Counted from the stretch's first letter, positions 31,501 to 40,813 are shown. The stretch: DNA of 41,019 bases from an uncultured Chloroflexales bacterium (GCA_937918935.1 CAKZSI010000014.1:1-41019); one strand, 5' to 3'. Numbers and translations: made by a program. Notes: generated by a model not told the origin, from the letters alone.

Positions 31501-33096
31501 ATGCTCCAGTTTACCGGCCACCCGTTCGTTGATGTCGGGTTGGCAGCAATAGCGGCCTATGGTGGGAAGAACCGGATCGCCGACCTGGATGCTGCCGATC
31601 TTGACAAGGTTGCCCAGTACATCGAGCAGAATTACGTGCTCCCGCCCCTGCGCGGCCATCTGACAATGGCCTTCACCAGCAATGCATGGTTCGCGCAGGA
31701 CGCCTTTAACCCGGACAAGCCGGGACTGTCGGCGGATCAGCGCGCGGAGCGGAAGAGCAAGCGTGATCAATGGGCTGCGCGCCATCTACGCCAGTGGGCA
31801 ACGTCTGGCGCAACTGCTGGCGCCGAGTCCACGCCTCCGCACCAGGAGGGGGCAACCGCCGGTGCGGAGGGCGATGATCCTGCCGGCGCTACCCGGTCCG
31901 TGTGTGTATTTACTGGTCTACCAGCAGCAGCGCTGGAACTCTCCAACAAACTCGCGCCCGGACGAATCGGGCGGGCGCAGATGCCGCTGTTGCAGGGCGA
32001 CGAGGCGATCAACTTCTTCACCGGCGGCGTACCGGGGTTGCCCATCGCGCCGGAGGCGCTGCTGGCGCTGCAGTTTATGCCCATGGCCTGCGCCAAGGTT
32101 GGAGTCGGGTTACTGGCCGTGCATGCGGATCGTGAACACCTGACCCTGGATTTCGCCCGGTCATTTCTCAACAAGAATCTACGAGATGTCACCAGTCTCC
32201 AGGCGGCAGGTGAGGATAAATTTCCCTCAGCTCCCCGCGCCCTCAAGACGCTGCTGGTTGAGGAGTTGTTGCAGATCGAGCGACACAGGCGCAACGAGGA
32301 GCGTCGCAGTGATCAGGCAGCGTCAATCACCGCCTACAACTTTAACAATGGCAAGGACCCTAAGTTGGAGATCTACCATCTGCCGCTCCAGATCACGCGC
32401 TTCCTGCAGCGTGTCAACACACCGGCCTACCTTCCCATCTGGGAACAGATTGTTGAGCGGGCCTGGCAGCGGATAACGGTCCGATCAGGCAAGAAGGGCG
32501 CTCCAGCCGCAGAGCAGACGCCACGCTTCAATTACCTGTTTGAGGATCTGTTCACACTGCCGCAAGAGGCGCCGCGCTTCGTGCGCCTCTACTTCCTGCG
32601 CGTTCCCCGGCGCGCGCCGTCTGATGAAGATCCCCGGCGGGACTATTCACCCTATCGCGAACGCGACCTGGTCTCCTGGCCGCTGGTTGTGCTGTTTATG
32701 AAGGAGGTGATGAGCATGGATGACGCCCACATTGAGCAGATCCGCATCCTGGGCGACAAACTGGCCGACTACACCCGCCGCCAGGGCGGCAAGCGCTTCT
32801 TTCGGCAGTTTTTCACCGAGCAGAAGACGTACAACTTCTTGAACCTGCTGACCAAGACCAATATCGACTATGTCAGGTTCACCCAGGGGCGCGACGTGCT
32901 GTTCGACCTGGAGGGCTATCTTGCGGTCTTTATGGACGGCACGGAGTTGATGCGCCCAGACTGGCGCCTGGCACGCGACCTAGTGCTGATCCGTATGGTC
33001 GAGCAATTGAAGGACTGGATCGCCGCCAATCCTGACACCCTGCCCGAAGAGGATGTGCAGAGCGATCAGGCAGCGGAAGCCGTACCGGTGGAATGA
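31501..33096 (+). CDS. cas8b: Type I-B Cascade large subunit Cas8b1 (Cst1-like)
   Basis: A 531-residue protein, the large subunit that recognises the PAM in type I-B Cascade. The N-terminus FTGHPFVDVGLAAIAAYGGK and the central RAQMPLLQGDEAINFFTGG with GLPIAPEALLALQFMPM match the Cst1 pattern. Cst1 proteins are defined by two CXXC motifs. This one has only two cysteines in all, in CVFTG (C135) and MACAKV, so the zinc knuckle is lost. In its place lies a low-complexity segment with GATAGAE twice (residues ~105-125). The ATG at 31501 has GGAGG 8 nt upstream and gives the expected N-terminus; an upstream TTG (31480) is rejected. Confidence 0.85.
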   Translation: MLQFTGHPFVDVGLAAIAAYGGKNRIADLDAADLDKVAQYIEQNYVLPPLRGHLTMAFTSNAWFAQDAFNPDKPGLSADQRAERKSKRDQWAARHLRQWATSGATAGAESTPPHQEGATAGAEGDDPAGATRSVCVFTGLPAAALELSNKLAPGRIGRAQMPLLQGDEAINFFTGGVPGLPIAPEALLALQFMPMACAKVGVGLLAVHADREHLTLDFARSFLNKNLRDVTSLQAAGEDKFPSAPRALKTLLVEELLQIERHRRNEERRSDQAASITAYNFNNGKDPKLEIYHLPLQITRFLQRVNTPAYLPIWEQIVERAWQRITVRSGKKGAPAAEQTPRFNYLFEDLFTLPQEAPRFVRLYFLRVPRRAPSDEDPRRDYSPYRERDLVSWPLVVLFMKEVMSMDDAHIEQIRILGDKLADYTRRQGGKRFFRQFFTEQKTYNFLNLLTKTNIDYVRFTQGRDVLFDLEGYLAVFMDGTELMRPDWRLARDLVLIRMVEQLKDWIAANPDTLPEEDVQSDQAAEAVPVE

Positions 33097-33232
33097 AGAC
33101 GCCAATGTTCCCATTCCAGGCTGCCGTTACTCGTCCGGTTCCCCAGGCGCGCAGTCTGGGCGCTGGCGCGTCGTAGAGCGCGTCCAGATGCGCTATGCTC
33201 CATTTGCAATCACTACAGAGGAGGTTATTGCC

Positions 33233-34312
33233 ATGGCCTTCGTCACCGGTCTGCTTTTAATTGACGCGCCAGCGTCGGCACTCAATAATCTCGGCTCGAT
33301 TCCCGGCGAGCGTGAGGACAATACGGTCGGGGTCAAAGTGATCAAGACCAGAGAAGGGTCCTACCCCTACGTCTCGGCGCAGGCATTTCGCTACTGGCTG
33401 CGCACGACGCTGGAAAAGCGCGTACCCGACTGGAAGGCGGCGCCGGTCTATCGCGAAGAAAAGGTGGCCTATACCGATGCCAATCCCATCAGCTACTGGG
33501 ATGACGATCTGTTCGGCTACATGCGCGCGCCCGGGAAGCGTGAAACGGCCAGAGCGCAACGGGCAGCCGACACCAGCCGCACAAATGAGACCGAGACCAC
33601 CGATACAATCACCCGCGCCGCTCCCTTCCGGGCAAGCACCCTGGTCTCAATCGCGCCGGTCTCTCTGACCAGCGACTTCGGCACGATGTCGCGCCATGAG
33701 GGCAACCCGGTACCCCACGAGCATCAGTTTTACCGCACGACCCTCAAAGGGCTGTTCTCACTCGATCTCAGCGCCTGCGGCACCTTCTCGTATCGCAACC
33801 GGACCGGCTTCCGCAACCTGGACGACGTGCGGATCAGGCAGATGCAGGATGTTCCCGGCCACGAGCATCTCGAAGCCGAGAAATCCTACCGCCTGCCGCG
33901 TGAGCAGCGAGTGCGGCGGGTGCAGGCTTTATTTGAGGGTCTGGCCCAGATCGAGGGGGGAGCCAGACAGACCCTCCACTATACCGATGTCAGCCCTGCG
34001 CTGATCTTCGCCGCTATCACCAGGGGCGGCAATCATATCTTTCATCACGCCGTGGGGGCCAATCGGCAGGGACAGCCGGAGATCAAGCTGCCCGCGCTGG
34101 CCGAGGCGTTGAACGTCTACCGCGACACCCTGCTCTCACCGGTCTATGTGGGATGGGTGCAGGGTTATCTCGATGAGGAGCGCGCGAAGTTCGAAGCCTT
34201 TGTGACCCAGCACAACCAGAGCGACGCGCCGATCTTTGAGATCGGTCATCCGCGCAGCGTCCTTCACGCGCTGGTCGAAGCATTTGGCCAACACCCGGAC
34301 TGGCTGGACTAG
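33233..34312 (+). CDS. cas7: Cascade backbone subunit Cas7 (Cst2/DevR family)
   Basis: A 359-residue RAMP-fold protein that polymerises along the crRNA. MAFVTGLLLIDAPASALNN with a LG following and REGSYPYVSAQAFRYWLRTT are the Cst2/DevR signature, and LVSIAPVSLTSDFGTMSR the second conserved block. The ATG at 33233 has GAGGAGG 8 nt upstream; longer in-frame starts (33053) lie in unconserved sequence. A 136-nt gap separates it from cas8 and cas5 follows after 9 nt with its own AGGAGG. It fits type I-B (Tneap) gene order. Confidence 0.93.
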   Translation: MAFVTGLLLIDAPASALNNLGSIPGEREDNTVGVKVIKTREGSYPYVSAQAFRYWLRTTLEKRVPDWKAAPVYREEKVAYTDANPISYWDDDLFGYMRAPGKRETARAQRAADTSRTNETETTDTITRAAPFRASTLVSIAPVSLTSDFGTMSRHEGNPVPHEHQFYRTTLKGLFSLDLSACGTFSYRNRTGFRNLDDVRIRQMQDVPGHEHLEAEKSYRLPREQRVRRVQALFEGLAQIEGGARQTLHYTDVSPALIFAAITRGGNHIFHHAVGANRQGQPEIKLPALAEALNVYRDTLLSPVYVGWVQGYLDEERAKFEAFVTQHNQSDAPIFEIGHPRSVLHALVEAFGQHPDWLD

Positions 34313-34321
34313 GAGGGGCGC

Positions 34322-35065
34322 ATGCAGGTCTTGAAAATCGTGCTCGAAGGGACAACGACGTCCTTTCGCTACCCACACTTCATGCTGAGCATTCAGCCCA
34401 GCTTCCCGTTGCCGCCGCCGGCGACGATCTACGGTCATATTTGCAGCGCCCTGGGGGAGTGGGTGTCTCCCGCTGGTCTCCAGTTCGCCTATCACTTCAG
34501 CGTTGCCGGGGTCGGCGAGGATCTGGAGCACATTCATGTGCTCGAAGCCTCAGGGGGAAAAGTGCCGGGGACACGCCTGCCAAAGGTGCTGGAGGGGGCC
34601 ATCAATCCTTTCAAGCGGCAGGTCCTGCTCCATCCCCGCCTGGTCCTTTATCTCAACCGCCCGGAGTGGATCGAGTCCTTCCGCGCGCCCCGCTACCCGG
34701 TTGTGCTGGGGCGCTCGCAGGATCTTGCCTGCTACACCAGTGTTGAGGTGCTGGAGCTAGAACGGCACGAACAGGTCTACTTCGAGCACACCTTGCTGCC
34801 CTACCGGACCGCCGTTCAGACCTCGGTGGGCATTGTGGCGCTGATGCCGCGCTGGCTCGATTATGGTCGCAACCGTCACCCGACCTTCGCGCGCTACCTG
34901 TTGCTCCAGCAACGCCTGCCCAGCCATGCCTTGAAACAGTTTGGCGAGGACCGGCCCATTTCATACTGGGCAGACCCGACGGCGCCCAGGGTGAACGGCC
35001 TTCGGCTTGGTCTCTGGTTCCACAGCTTCGTTGGGGATGACGATGAAACCATCAATCTGGCCTGA
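34322..35065 (+). CDS. cas5: Cascade subunit Cas5 (Cas5t/I-B type)
   Basis: A 247-residue RAMP-fold subunit that caps the 5' handle of the crRNA. The start MQVLKIVLEGTTTSFRYPHF and the PLPPPATIYGHICSALGEW segment are the Cas5 N-terminal signature, with a second block in YTSVEVLELERHEQVYFEHT. AGGAGG lies 7 nt before the ATG. The last 23 nt overlap cas3, so the two are translationally coupled. Confidence 0.92.
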   Translation: MQVLKIVLEGTTTSFRYPHFMLSIQPSFPLPPPATIYGHICSALGEWVSPAGLQFAYHFSVAGVGEDLEHIHVLEASGGKVPGTRLPKVLEGAINPFKRQVLLHPRLVLYLNRPEWIESFRAPRYPVVLGRSQDLACYTSVEVLELERHEQVYFEHTLLPYRTAVQTSVGIVALMPRWLDYGRNRHPTFARYLLLQQRLPSHALKQFGEDRPISYWADPTAPRVNGLRLGLWFHSFVGDDDETINLA

Positions 35066-37457
35066 TTGGATGGAACACATCAGGGCCAAAAGCGTCGCAT
35101 TCGGCGGAGAGACGCTCGCCGAGCACACGTGGGAGGTGTTAAGGAAACTGGCGGAGCTTCGCGCCCTGCGACCGGCGCTGCCGGCGCTGGCGGATGTTCC
35201 GCGCCTGTGGCACTGCCTGTTCTGGGCCTGCTTCCTGCACGACTTCGGCAAGGCGGCGCGGGGGTTCCAGGCCCGTCTGAACGGCGGCCCGCCGTGGCGC
35301 CACCGGCATGAGGTTCTATCGCTGGCGTTTCTAGACTGGATCACGCCCGATCTGACGGAGGATGAGCAACTATGGGTGCTGGCCGCGATCGCCTCGCATC
35401 ATCGCGATGCCGAAGACATTGCACAGCTCTACCCCGATCTGGACGACGACCCCCTGGCGCCGCTGCTGGCCGAAGTTGACGCGGGCACGGTCTCTGCGCT
35501 CTGGCGCTGGGTACACGAGTGTGCAGCAGCCTGGCGCGACGCCCTGGGATTCGATGCTGGTGAAATAGGGATCATTTCACCACCCCTTCTGGATTCCGCT
35601 GTTGAAATGGTTATGGTACAGGGCGTCCAGCGCACACGAGCGTGGCTGCATCGCTACAGCGACTGGATTGACGATCTGCCGCGAGCGGCGGATCGCGTGC
35701 GCATGCTCGGGGTGATACTGCGCGGCATCACCACCAGCGCCGACCACATGGCCTCGGCCCACCTGGTGCGCGTTCCGCCGCCGGTTCAGGAGTCGTGGGA
35801 GGGCCTGGCCGCGCGCATTCTCGCACCTCTCCGAGCGCACAATCCCTCAATCGAGCCATACGCGCACCAGCGGGAAAGTGCAGCAGCGTCGGGGAGTTCC
35901 GCCTTGCTTATCGCACCCACCGGCAGCGGCAAAACCGAAGCGGCGCTTTACTGGGCGCTCGGCGATGGCAAGACGCCGCTCACGCGCTTATTCTATACGC
36001 TGCCGTACCAGGCAAGCATGAACGCCATGTTCGATAGGCTTCGTGATCGGGATCGCGGGTTTGGCCCGCAGGCGGTTGGTTTACAGCATGGTCGCGCCTT
36101 GCAGGCATTGCATGCCAGGCTGTTGCACAGTGAGGAGGGGGTTGTCTCGGCTGCTGCCGCGGCGCGCTGGGAACGCAACCTCAATACCCTGCACGCTCGT
36201 CCGGTAAAGGTCTTCAGCCCATACCAGATGCTGAAGGCCCTGTTTCAACTTCGCGGCTTCGAGGCCATGCTCACGGATTATGCCGGCGGCGCCTTTGTCC
36301 TTGATGAGATCCATGCCTACGATCCCGAGCGTCTGGCACTGATCCTGGCATTGCTCACCCACCTGCGCCTCTGGTACGGAGCGCGTTTTCTGGTCATGTC
36401 GGCGACTTTTCCTCAGATCATTCGCGAACGGCTGGTCAAAGCCCTTGGCGTCAATCGCATCATTACCGCCAGTCCGGAGCTATATGCGCGCTTCCAGCGC
36501 CACCGGCTCCATATCCTCGCGGGCGAATTAACAATCAATGGGGTTGATCGCATCGTTGAGGATGTTCGCAGTGGTAAACAGGTGCTGGTATGCGCCAATA
36601 CCGTTCGGCGGGCGCAAGAGATGTACAGGGCATTGCGAAATGCTGGTCTGCCAGATGATCATGTACTGTTGCTGCACAGCCGGTACACCTTCGGCGACCG
36701 TAACCATCGCGAGTTACACATCCACGCTCGTTGCGGCGCCGACGTTCCGCTCGACCGGCGCGCGCCTCTCGCGCTGGTCGCCACTCAGGTGGTTGAAGTG
36801 AGCCTGGACATCGATCTTGACACCATCTACAGCGATCCTGCCCCGCTCGAGGCCCTGCTCCAGCGTTTCGGGCGGGTCAATCGCAGGGGACGCAAGGGCA
36901 TCTGCCCCGTTCACGTCTTTTCCGAACCCTCTGATGGCCAGGGAGTGTATGGTCGGCGCGATGACCGCGAGGAGCGGGGACGCATTGTCCGGGTGACGCT
37001 GGACGAACTGGAGCGACACAATAACGCGGTGATTGACGAGGCCGAAACCGGCGTCTGGCTCGACGCGATCTATGCCGATCCCATCCTTCAAGGGCAGTGG
37101 AACGCGGCATACGAGCGCGTTGCCGATCAGGCGGCACTGATCTTGCGGGAGTTGCGACCTTTTACCAGTGATCCCCGACGCGAGGACGATTTTGAGCAAC
37201 TGTTTGATGGGGTTGAAGTGGTCCCACGCTGTTTCGAGCACCAATATCTCAAGCACACCGTTGAAGACGAATTTATCGAAGCGAGCAACTACCTGGTCAG
37301 TATCAGCAAGCAGAAGTTTGCAATCCTGCGCCGGCAGGGGAAGGTACGGCCAGCCGTCAGTGATGGATCCCGCAAAGCGTGGGTCGTGGATCTCGATTAC
37401 GATAGGGAACAGGGTCTCGATTTCGATGCTCCGGCATCCGATCCAGATTGGAGTTAA
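35043..37457 (+). CDS. cas3: CRISPR helicase-nuclease Cas3 (HD + SF2)
   Basis: An 804-residue effector that unwinds and degrades DNA after Cascade binding. The HD nuclease is N-terminal: EHTWEVL, the H66-D67 pair in FLHDFGKA, and SHHRD near 120. The SF2 helicase has Walker A APTGSGKT (K297), DEIH at 421-424, SAT in VMSATFP and the motif VI stretch QRFGRVNRRGR. All key residues are present, so it should be active. The ATG at 35043 is 3 nt beyond GGGGATG and is preferred over 35007 and 35037, since HD homology starts soon after. It overlaps cas5 by 23 nt. Cas3 of I-B systems is ~750-850 residues. Confidence 0.95.
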   Translation: MKPSIWPDWMEHIRAKSVAFGGETLAEHTWEVLRKLAELRALRPALPALADVPRLWHCLFWACFLHDFGKAARGFQARLNGGPPWRHRHEVLSLAFLDWITPDLTEDEQLWVLAAIASHHRDAEDIAQLYPDLDDDPLAPLLAEVDAGTVSALWRWVHECAAAWRDALGFDAGEIGIISPPLLDSAVEMVMVQGVQRTRAWLHRYSDWIDDLPRAADRVRMLGVILRGITTSADHMASAHLVRVPPPVQESWEGLAARILAPLRAHNPSIEPYAHQRESAAASGSSALLIAPTGSGKTEAALYWALGDGKTPLTRLFYTLPYQASMNAMFDRLRDRDRGFGPQAVGLQHGRALQALHARLLHSEEGVVSAAAAARWERNLNTLHARPVKVFSPYQMLKALFQLRGFEAMLTDYAGGAFVLDEIHAYDPERLALILALLTHLRLWYGARFLVMSATFPQIIRERLVKALGVNRIITASPELYARFQRHRLHILAGELTINGVDRIVEDVRSGKQVLVCANTVRRAQEMYRALRNAGLPDDHVLLLHSRYTFGDRNHRELHIHARCGADVPLDRRAPLALVATQVVEVSLDIDLDTIYSDPAPLEALLQRFGRVNRRGRKGICPVHVFSEPSDGQGVYGRRDDREERGRIVRVTLDELERHNNAVIDEAETGVWLDAIYADPILQGQWNAAYERVADQAALILRELRPFTSDPRREDDFEQLFDGVEVVPRCFEHQYLKHTVEDEFIEASNYLVSISKQKFAILRRQGKVRPAVSDGSRKAWVVDLDYDREQGLDFDAPASDPDWS

Positions 37458-37561
37458 ACTGCGCAGTGCAGAGCTATTGGACCGCCGTGCGCACCGGTTC
37501 ATCAGAACCGTCTGGCGCCCCTGCGGCCTGGCCGGTTTGCGCTGTCAGGGAGCCTCACCCA

Positions 37562-38524
37562 ATGAACCTGATTACTCACCATCTGGTGTTTAGCGCTACC
37601 GCGCTGACCCCGGTAGCGCTGGGCGAGCAGAGCGGCTCCGCCATACGCGGCGCCATCGCGGGGGCGCTGTGGGAACGCTTCTGCGTCAATAAAGCCGCGC
37701 CCACCTGCAATGATTGTCCATTGCTCAAGATCTGTCCCGTGGGTGCGCTGCTTGCACCGATGCGCGACGATGAACAGAAGGGCAGCGACCAGCGACCGCG
37801 CCCCTACGTTACCCGACCGCCCCGCGACGGCGCGCGGACGTATGCTCCTGGTGAAACGCTGCATTTCGGGATCGCCCTGTTCGGCTCGGCAACGGCTTTT
37901 TACCCCTACGTGGTGATGGCCGTCCACGAACTCGAGCGTGGCGGTCTGGGCATGCGCCTGCCCAACCTGGGCGGGCGACGCGGCGCCCTTCGTCTCAGTG
38001 CAATCGCCGCGGTGAACCCTCTTACCGGCGACCGGCAGATGCTTTACACCGCAGATAACGGCGTGATCCAGGAACCAGCCCTGCCGATAGGCGCAGCCGA
38101 AGTGCGTGCCTACGCTGCCACGCTGCCGAGCGAGCAGATAACGCTCCGCTTTGAAACACCCCTGCGCCTGATCGAGCAAGATCGTCTGGTTAAGCGCATC
38201 GCGCTACGCCCGTTGATCCAGCGCCTGATGCGCCGTCTCGACGATCTCTGCATCGCCTACGGCGATGGACCGCTCAACCTCGACTTCCGCGCTCTTCTGG
38301 CGATCGCTGAGGGAGTGCAGGTTGTCGAAGATCGCACCCGGTGGGTGGACGTGGTGAGTGTCAGCCATCGCTATGGACGCCGCACCCCCATCGGCGGCCT
38401 GATCGGCAGCGCCACCTTTGCGGGTGATCTAGGCCCGCTGCGCGAACTGCTCGTCTGGGGCAGCCTTATCCATGTAGGGCGCAACTGCGTAAAAGGCGAC
38501 GGGTGGTACCGCGTGCTCGAATAA
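37562..38524 (+). CDS. cas6: CRISPR RNA endoribonuclease Cas6 (Cys-containing RAMP type)
   Basis: A 320-residue RAMP protein that should cut the repeat RNA to mature crRNAs. SAIRGAIAGALWERF is the start of the Cas6 'IRGAL' family, followed by C41, C49, C52 and C58 (ERFC...CNDCPLLKICP), then RPYVTRPP and GLGMRLPNLGGRRGALRLSA, the usual G-rich loop. The C-terminal LGPLRELLVWGSLIHVGRNC is the second RAMP half. The four cysteines probably hold a metal. The ATG at 37562 has GGGAG 8 nt upstream; the 38 residues of open frame before it are not conserved-looking. cas3 ends 104 nt upstream. The catalytic histidine cannot be picked with confidence. Confidence 0.88.
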   Translation: MNLITHHLVFSATALTPVALGEQSGSAIRGAIAGALWERFCVNKAAPTCNDCPLLKICPVGALLAPMRDDEQKGSDQRPRPYVTRPPRDGARTYAPGETLHFGIALFGSATAFYPYVVMAVHELERGGLGMRLPNLGGRRGALRLSAIAAVNPLTGDRQMLYTADNGVIQEPALPIGAAEVRAYAATLPSEQITLRFETPLRLIEQDRLVKRIALRPLIQRLMRRLDDLCIAYGDGPLNLDFRALLAIAEGVQVVEDRTRWVDVVSVSHRYGRRTPIGGLIGSATFAGDLGPLRELLVWGSLIHVGRNCVKGDGWYRVLE

Positions 38525-38532
38525 TTATCCCG

Positions 38533-38552
38533 GGAAGCGTGGTCACGCTTCC
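38533..38552. terminator. Hairpin after cas6
   Basis: GGAAGCGT and ACGCTTCC form an 8-bp stem with a GGTC loop, 8 nt after the cas6 stop codon. No T-tract. It probably separates the interference genes (cas8-cas6) from the adaptation genes (cas1-2-4). Confidence 0.5.
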
Positions 38553-38571
38553 ATCGTTCGATCCAGCACCT

Positions 38572-38584
38572 TAACAATTTGTTA
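38572..38584. promoter_or_regulatory. AT-rich palindrome upstream of cas1
   Basis: TAACAATTTGTTA is perfectly symmetric about its central T, in an AT-rich patch that stands out from its surroundings. It lies 78 nt before the cas1 ATG, between the cas6 hairpin and cas1, so it may control the adaptation genes separately. Confidence 0.4.
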
Positions 38585-38661
38585 CAACTTTACAGCCTGG
38601 CACCTTCCCCCCGGCGCCTGCGTACACTCTGTTCTTGTGCGACCCGGAAAGGTTTCGAACC

Positions 38662-39675
38662 ATGCATCTCTTCATCCAGGAAAAAGGGGCCTTCATCGCC
38701 AAACATCAGGGCCGTTTGCGCGTACTGAAGGACAACGAACGGCTCCAGGAAGTGCCACTCCTACACCTACAACAGGTTATTGTCAGCGGCGGCGGCATCA
38801 GCATCAGCAGCGATGCCATCCGAGCATGCGCAGAGGAAGGCATCCCGATCCACTTTCTCAGCTTCAGCGGCACACCGCACGCCAGTCTTTACAGCGCCGG
38901 ACTTACGGGGACCGTACTCACCCGCCGGGCACAGTTACGGGCCTACGATGGCCCGGCAGGCGTCCACCTGGCGCGCGCCTTCACGCAGGGCAAGCTCCAG
39001 AACCAGGCCAACTTATTGCGGTACATCGCCAAGTATCGGAAAGAGACGAATCCTGAACTCCATACGCACCTTACCAGTGTTGCAACGGAAGTCGCCGACA
39101 GTCTTCATGCGGTACGCCATGCTATAGGTGAGACCGTTGACGACCTCCGTGATACGCTGCTGGGTATCGAAGGGCGCTACGCCGCTCGCTACTGGGGAGC
39201 GCTGGCACTCCTGGTTCCAGACTCTCTGGGGTGGTCAGGGCGTGAAACCCGCGGTGCGCAGGATCCATTCAATCAGGCTCTCAACTATGGCTACGGCATT
39301 CTCTATAAGCAGATCGAATACGCGATTGTTCTGGCAGGATTGGATCCGTATGCCGGGCTATTGCATGCCGATCGTCCAGGGAAGCCCAGCCTGGTGCTCG
39401 ATCTGATCGAAGAGTTTCGTCAAGCCGTGGTAGATCGCACGCTCCTCGGGCAGGTCAACCGCGGCTGGACAATCGGACAGGACGCGGAGGGATTACTGGA
39501 TGAAACGACCCGGAAACGAATTGTCGAAAAAGTGCTTGAACGGCTCGAATCAACCGAAGCCTATGAAGGCAAGCGGCAACCATTGCGTCACATTGTCCAG
39601 TGTCAGGCCCGCCACATCGCCACCTTCGTGCGTGGTGAGCGATCGGCGTATACGCCATTTGTGATGGGGTGGTGA
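38662..39675 (+). CDS. cas1: CRISPR integrase Cas1
   Basis: A 337-residue integrase that joins new spacers into the array with Cas2. Catalytic residues fit the family: E170 in LLGIEGRYAARYW, H235 in LLHADRPGKP and D247 (with E250 nearby) in VLDLIEEFR. The N-terminal beta domain (LFIQEKGAFIAKHQGRLRV) is intact. The ATG at 38662 has GGAAAGG 9 nt upstream. cas2 begins 3 nt after the stop. Its own upstream region carries a palindrome and terminator, hinting at a separate promoter. Confidence 0.97.
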   Translation: MHLFIQEKGAFIAKHQGRLRVLKDNERLQEVPLLHLQQVIVSGGGISISSDAIRACAEEGIPIHFLSFSGTPHASLYSAGLTGTVLTRRAQLRAYDGPAGVHLARAFTQGKLQNQANLLRYIAKYRKETNPELHTHLTSVATEVADSLHAVRHAIGETVDDLRDTLLGIEGRYAARYWGALALLVPDSLGWSGRETRGAQDPFNQALNYGYGILYKQIEYAIVLAGLDPYAGLLHADRPGKPSLVLDLIEEFRQAVVDRTLLGQVNRGWTIGQDAEGLLDETTRKRIVEKVLERLESTEAYEGKRQPLRHIVQCQARHIATFVRGERSAYTPFVMGW

Positions 39676-39678
39676 CCA

Positions 39679-39948
39679 ATGCAGTGTCTGGTGATTTACG
39701 ACATTCCTCATGACGGAACGCGGCAGAAAGTTGCCGATGCCTGTCTGGACTACGGGTTGCAGCGGTTACAGTACAGCGCCTTTGCCGGTAATCTCAGTCG
39801 CGCCCACCAGCGGGCGTTGTTTCAAGAAATTGCGCGGCGGGTGCGACGGCGCGCCGCCAACGTCCAGCTCTTCCCACTAGACGAACAAAGCTGGCAGGCA
39901 CGGCGCGTACTGCAGCAGGAGGATGCTGATGGACCCACTGACGCTTGA
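39679..39948 (+). CDS. cas2: CRISPR adaptation protein Cas2
   Basis: An 89-residue ferredoxin-fold protein that bridges two Cas1 dimers in the integration complex. It opens MQCLVIYDIPHDGTRQK with the conserved D8 at the end of the first strand, and has YGLQRLQYSAFAG for the second helix-strand. Normal length for the family is 85-100. It is 3 nt from cas1 and overlaps cas4 by 20 nt. Confidence 0.96.
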   Translation: MQCLVIYDIPHDGTRQKVADACLDYGLQRLQYSAFAGNLSRAHQRALFQEIARRVRRRAANVQLFPLDEQSWQARRVLQQEDADGPTDA

Positions 39949-40528
39949 AGTGACCGACCTGCGGCAATGGCGCATGTGCGCGCGTGTCGTCTGGTATCGC
40001 CACTGTCTTCCGGCAGTGCGTCCGATTACCGATCTGATGCTTCACGGCAAAGAGCATCATCGTCAGGAAGAAGGACGCGAAGAGCGCCGTTCCCTTCGAA
40101 CCTATGGTCTAAGCGTTGGTGAACGTCACTTTAACCTGTCATTCTTCTCGGAGCACCTGGGGCTGCGAGGCCGCACCGACCTGGCCATTGCCGTACCGGA
40201 TCGAAACAGTCCGAATGCGGAGGCGGTAGTGGTGGAGTACAAGGATACGGAACAGCGGATCGGCCCACACATCAAGCTCCAGGTAGCAGCATATGCATTG
40301 CTCCTGGAAGAGCAATGGGGATTGCCCGTCCGTACCGGATGGGTCTACCAGATCCCCATACGCCGCGCGGAGCGGATCGCCATCACAGCCGCCCTTCGGC
40401 GGCAGGTTACCGACACGGTTACAGCGATTCAGGCGGCGATCAACAGCGAAGCTATGCCAGCGCCGCCATCTGATCGAGGGCTATGCGTCAACTGCGAATT
40501 CCGGCGGTTCTGTAATGACGTGGTCTAA
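39929..40528 (+). CDS. cas4: CRISPR adaptation nuclease Cas4
   Basis: A 199-residue RecB-like nuclease that trims spacer precursors and helps choose the PAM. C17 (RQWRMCARVVW) and the C-terminal cysteines in LCVNCEFRRFC make up the iron-sulfur site. GRTDLAIAV and VVVEYKDTEQ supply the RecB D...ExK metal site, and IKLQVAAYALLLEEQ the QxxxY motif. The ATG at 39929 is chosen because AGGAGG directly abuts the alternative ATG (39923) but is 6 nt from this one. It overlaps cas2 by 20 nt. It is the last cas gene before the array. Confidence 0.94.
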   Translation: MDPLTLEVTDLRQWRMCARVVWYRHCLPAVRPITDLMLHGKEHHRQEEGREERRSLRTYGLSVGERHFNLSFFSEHLGLRGRTDLAIAVPDRNSPNAEAVVVEYKDTEQRIGPHIKLQVAAYALLLEEQWGLPVRTGWVYQIPIRRAERIAITAALRRQVTDTVTAIQAAINSEAMPAPPSDRGLCVNCEFRRFCNDVV

Positions 40529-40560
40529 CCCGATGTGACACACGTCCTTAGCTTATCGAA

Positions 40561-40595
40561 GGGGCGAAGGAACTCTTGAGCATCTCCTTCGCCCC
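40561..40595. terminator. 11-bp hairpin after cas4
   Basis: GGGGCGAAGGA and TCCTTCGCCCC pair exactly around a 13-nt loop, 32 nt after the cas4 stop. It is the strongest hairpin near the cas operon and most likely ends its transcript before the leader. There is no T-tract. Confidence 0.6.
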
Positions 40596-40813
40596 GCCCT
40601 TGCCAGGGCATACGCAGGGTGCGCCGCCATCAAACCCGGCAGCGGGCCTTTTGACGCCACGGTTCGCAACTCAACCCATAATGCAGGCAAGGGGAGCGTT
40701 CTCCACCAGAAATTGTCGGCATATTACAGAGCCGATCCGGCGTTCCAAAGCGATAGTGGAGCATTCGCAACTTTACACCATTTTAGCACAGATATTGAGT
40801 TGCGACAGCAGAC

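Noticed and set aside
38629-38645. ACTCTGTTCTTGTG upstream of cas1 as a fourth copy of the shared promoter-like element
   Set aside because: Only CTCTGTT matches. No GGTATTTTT lies 23-24 nt upstream and the CACGTGA part is absent.
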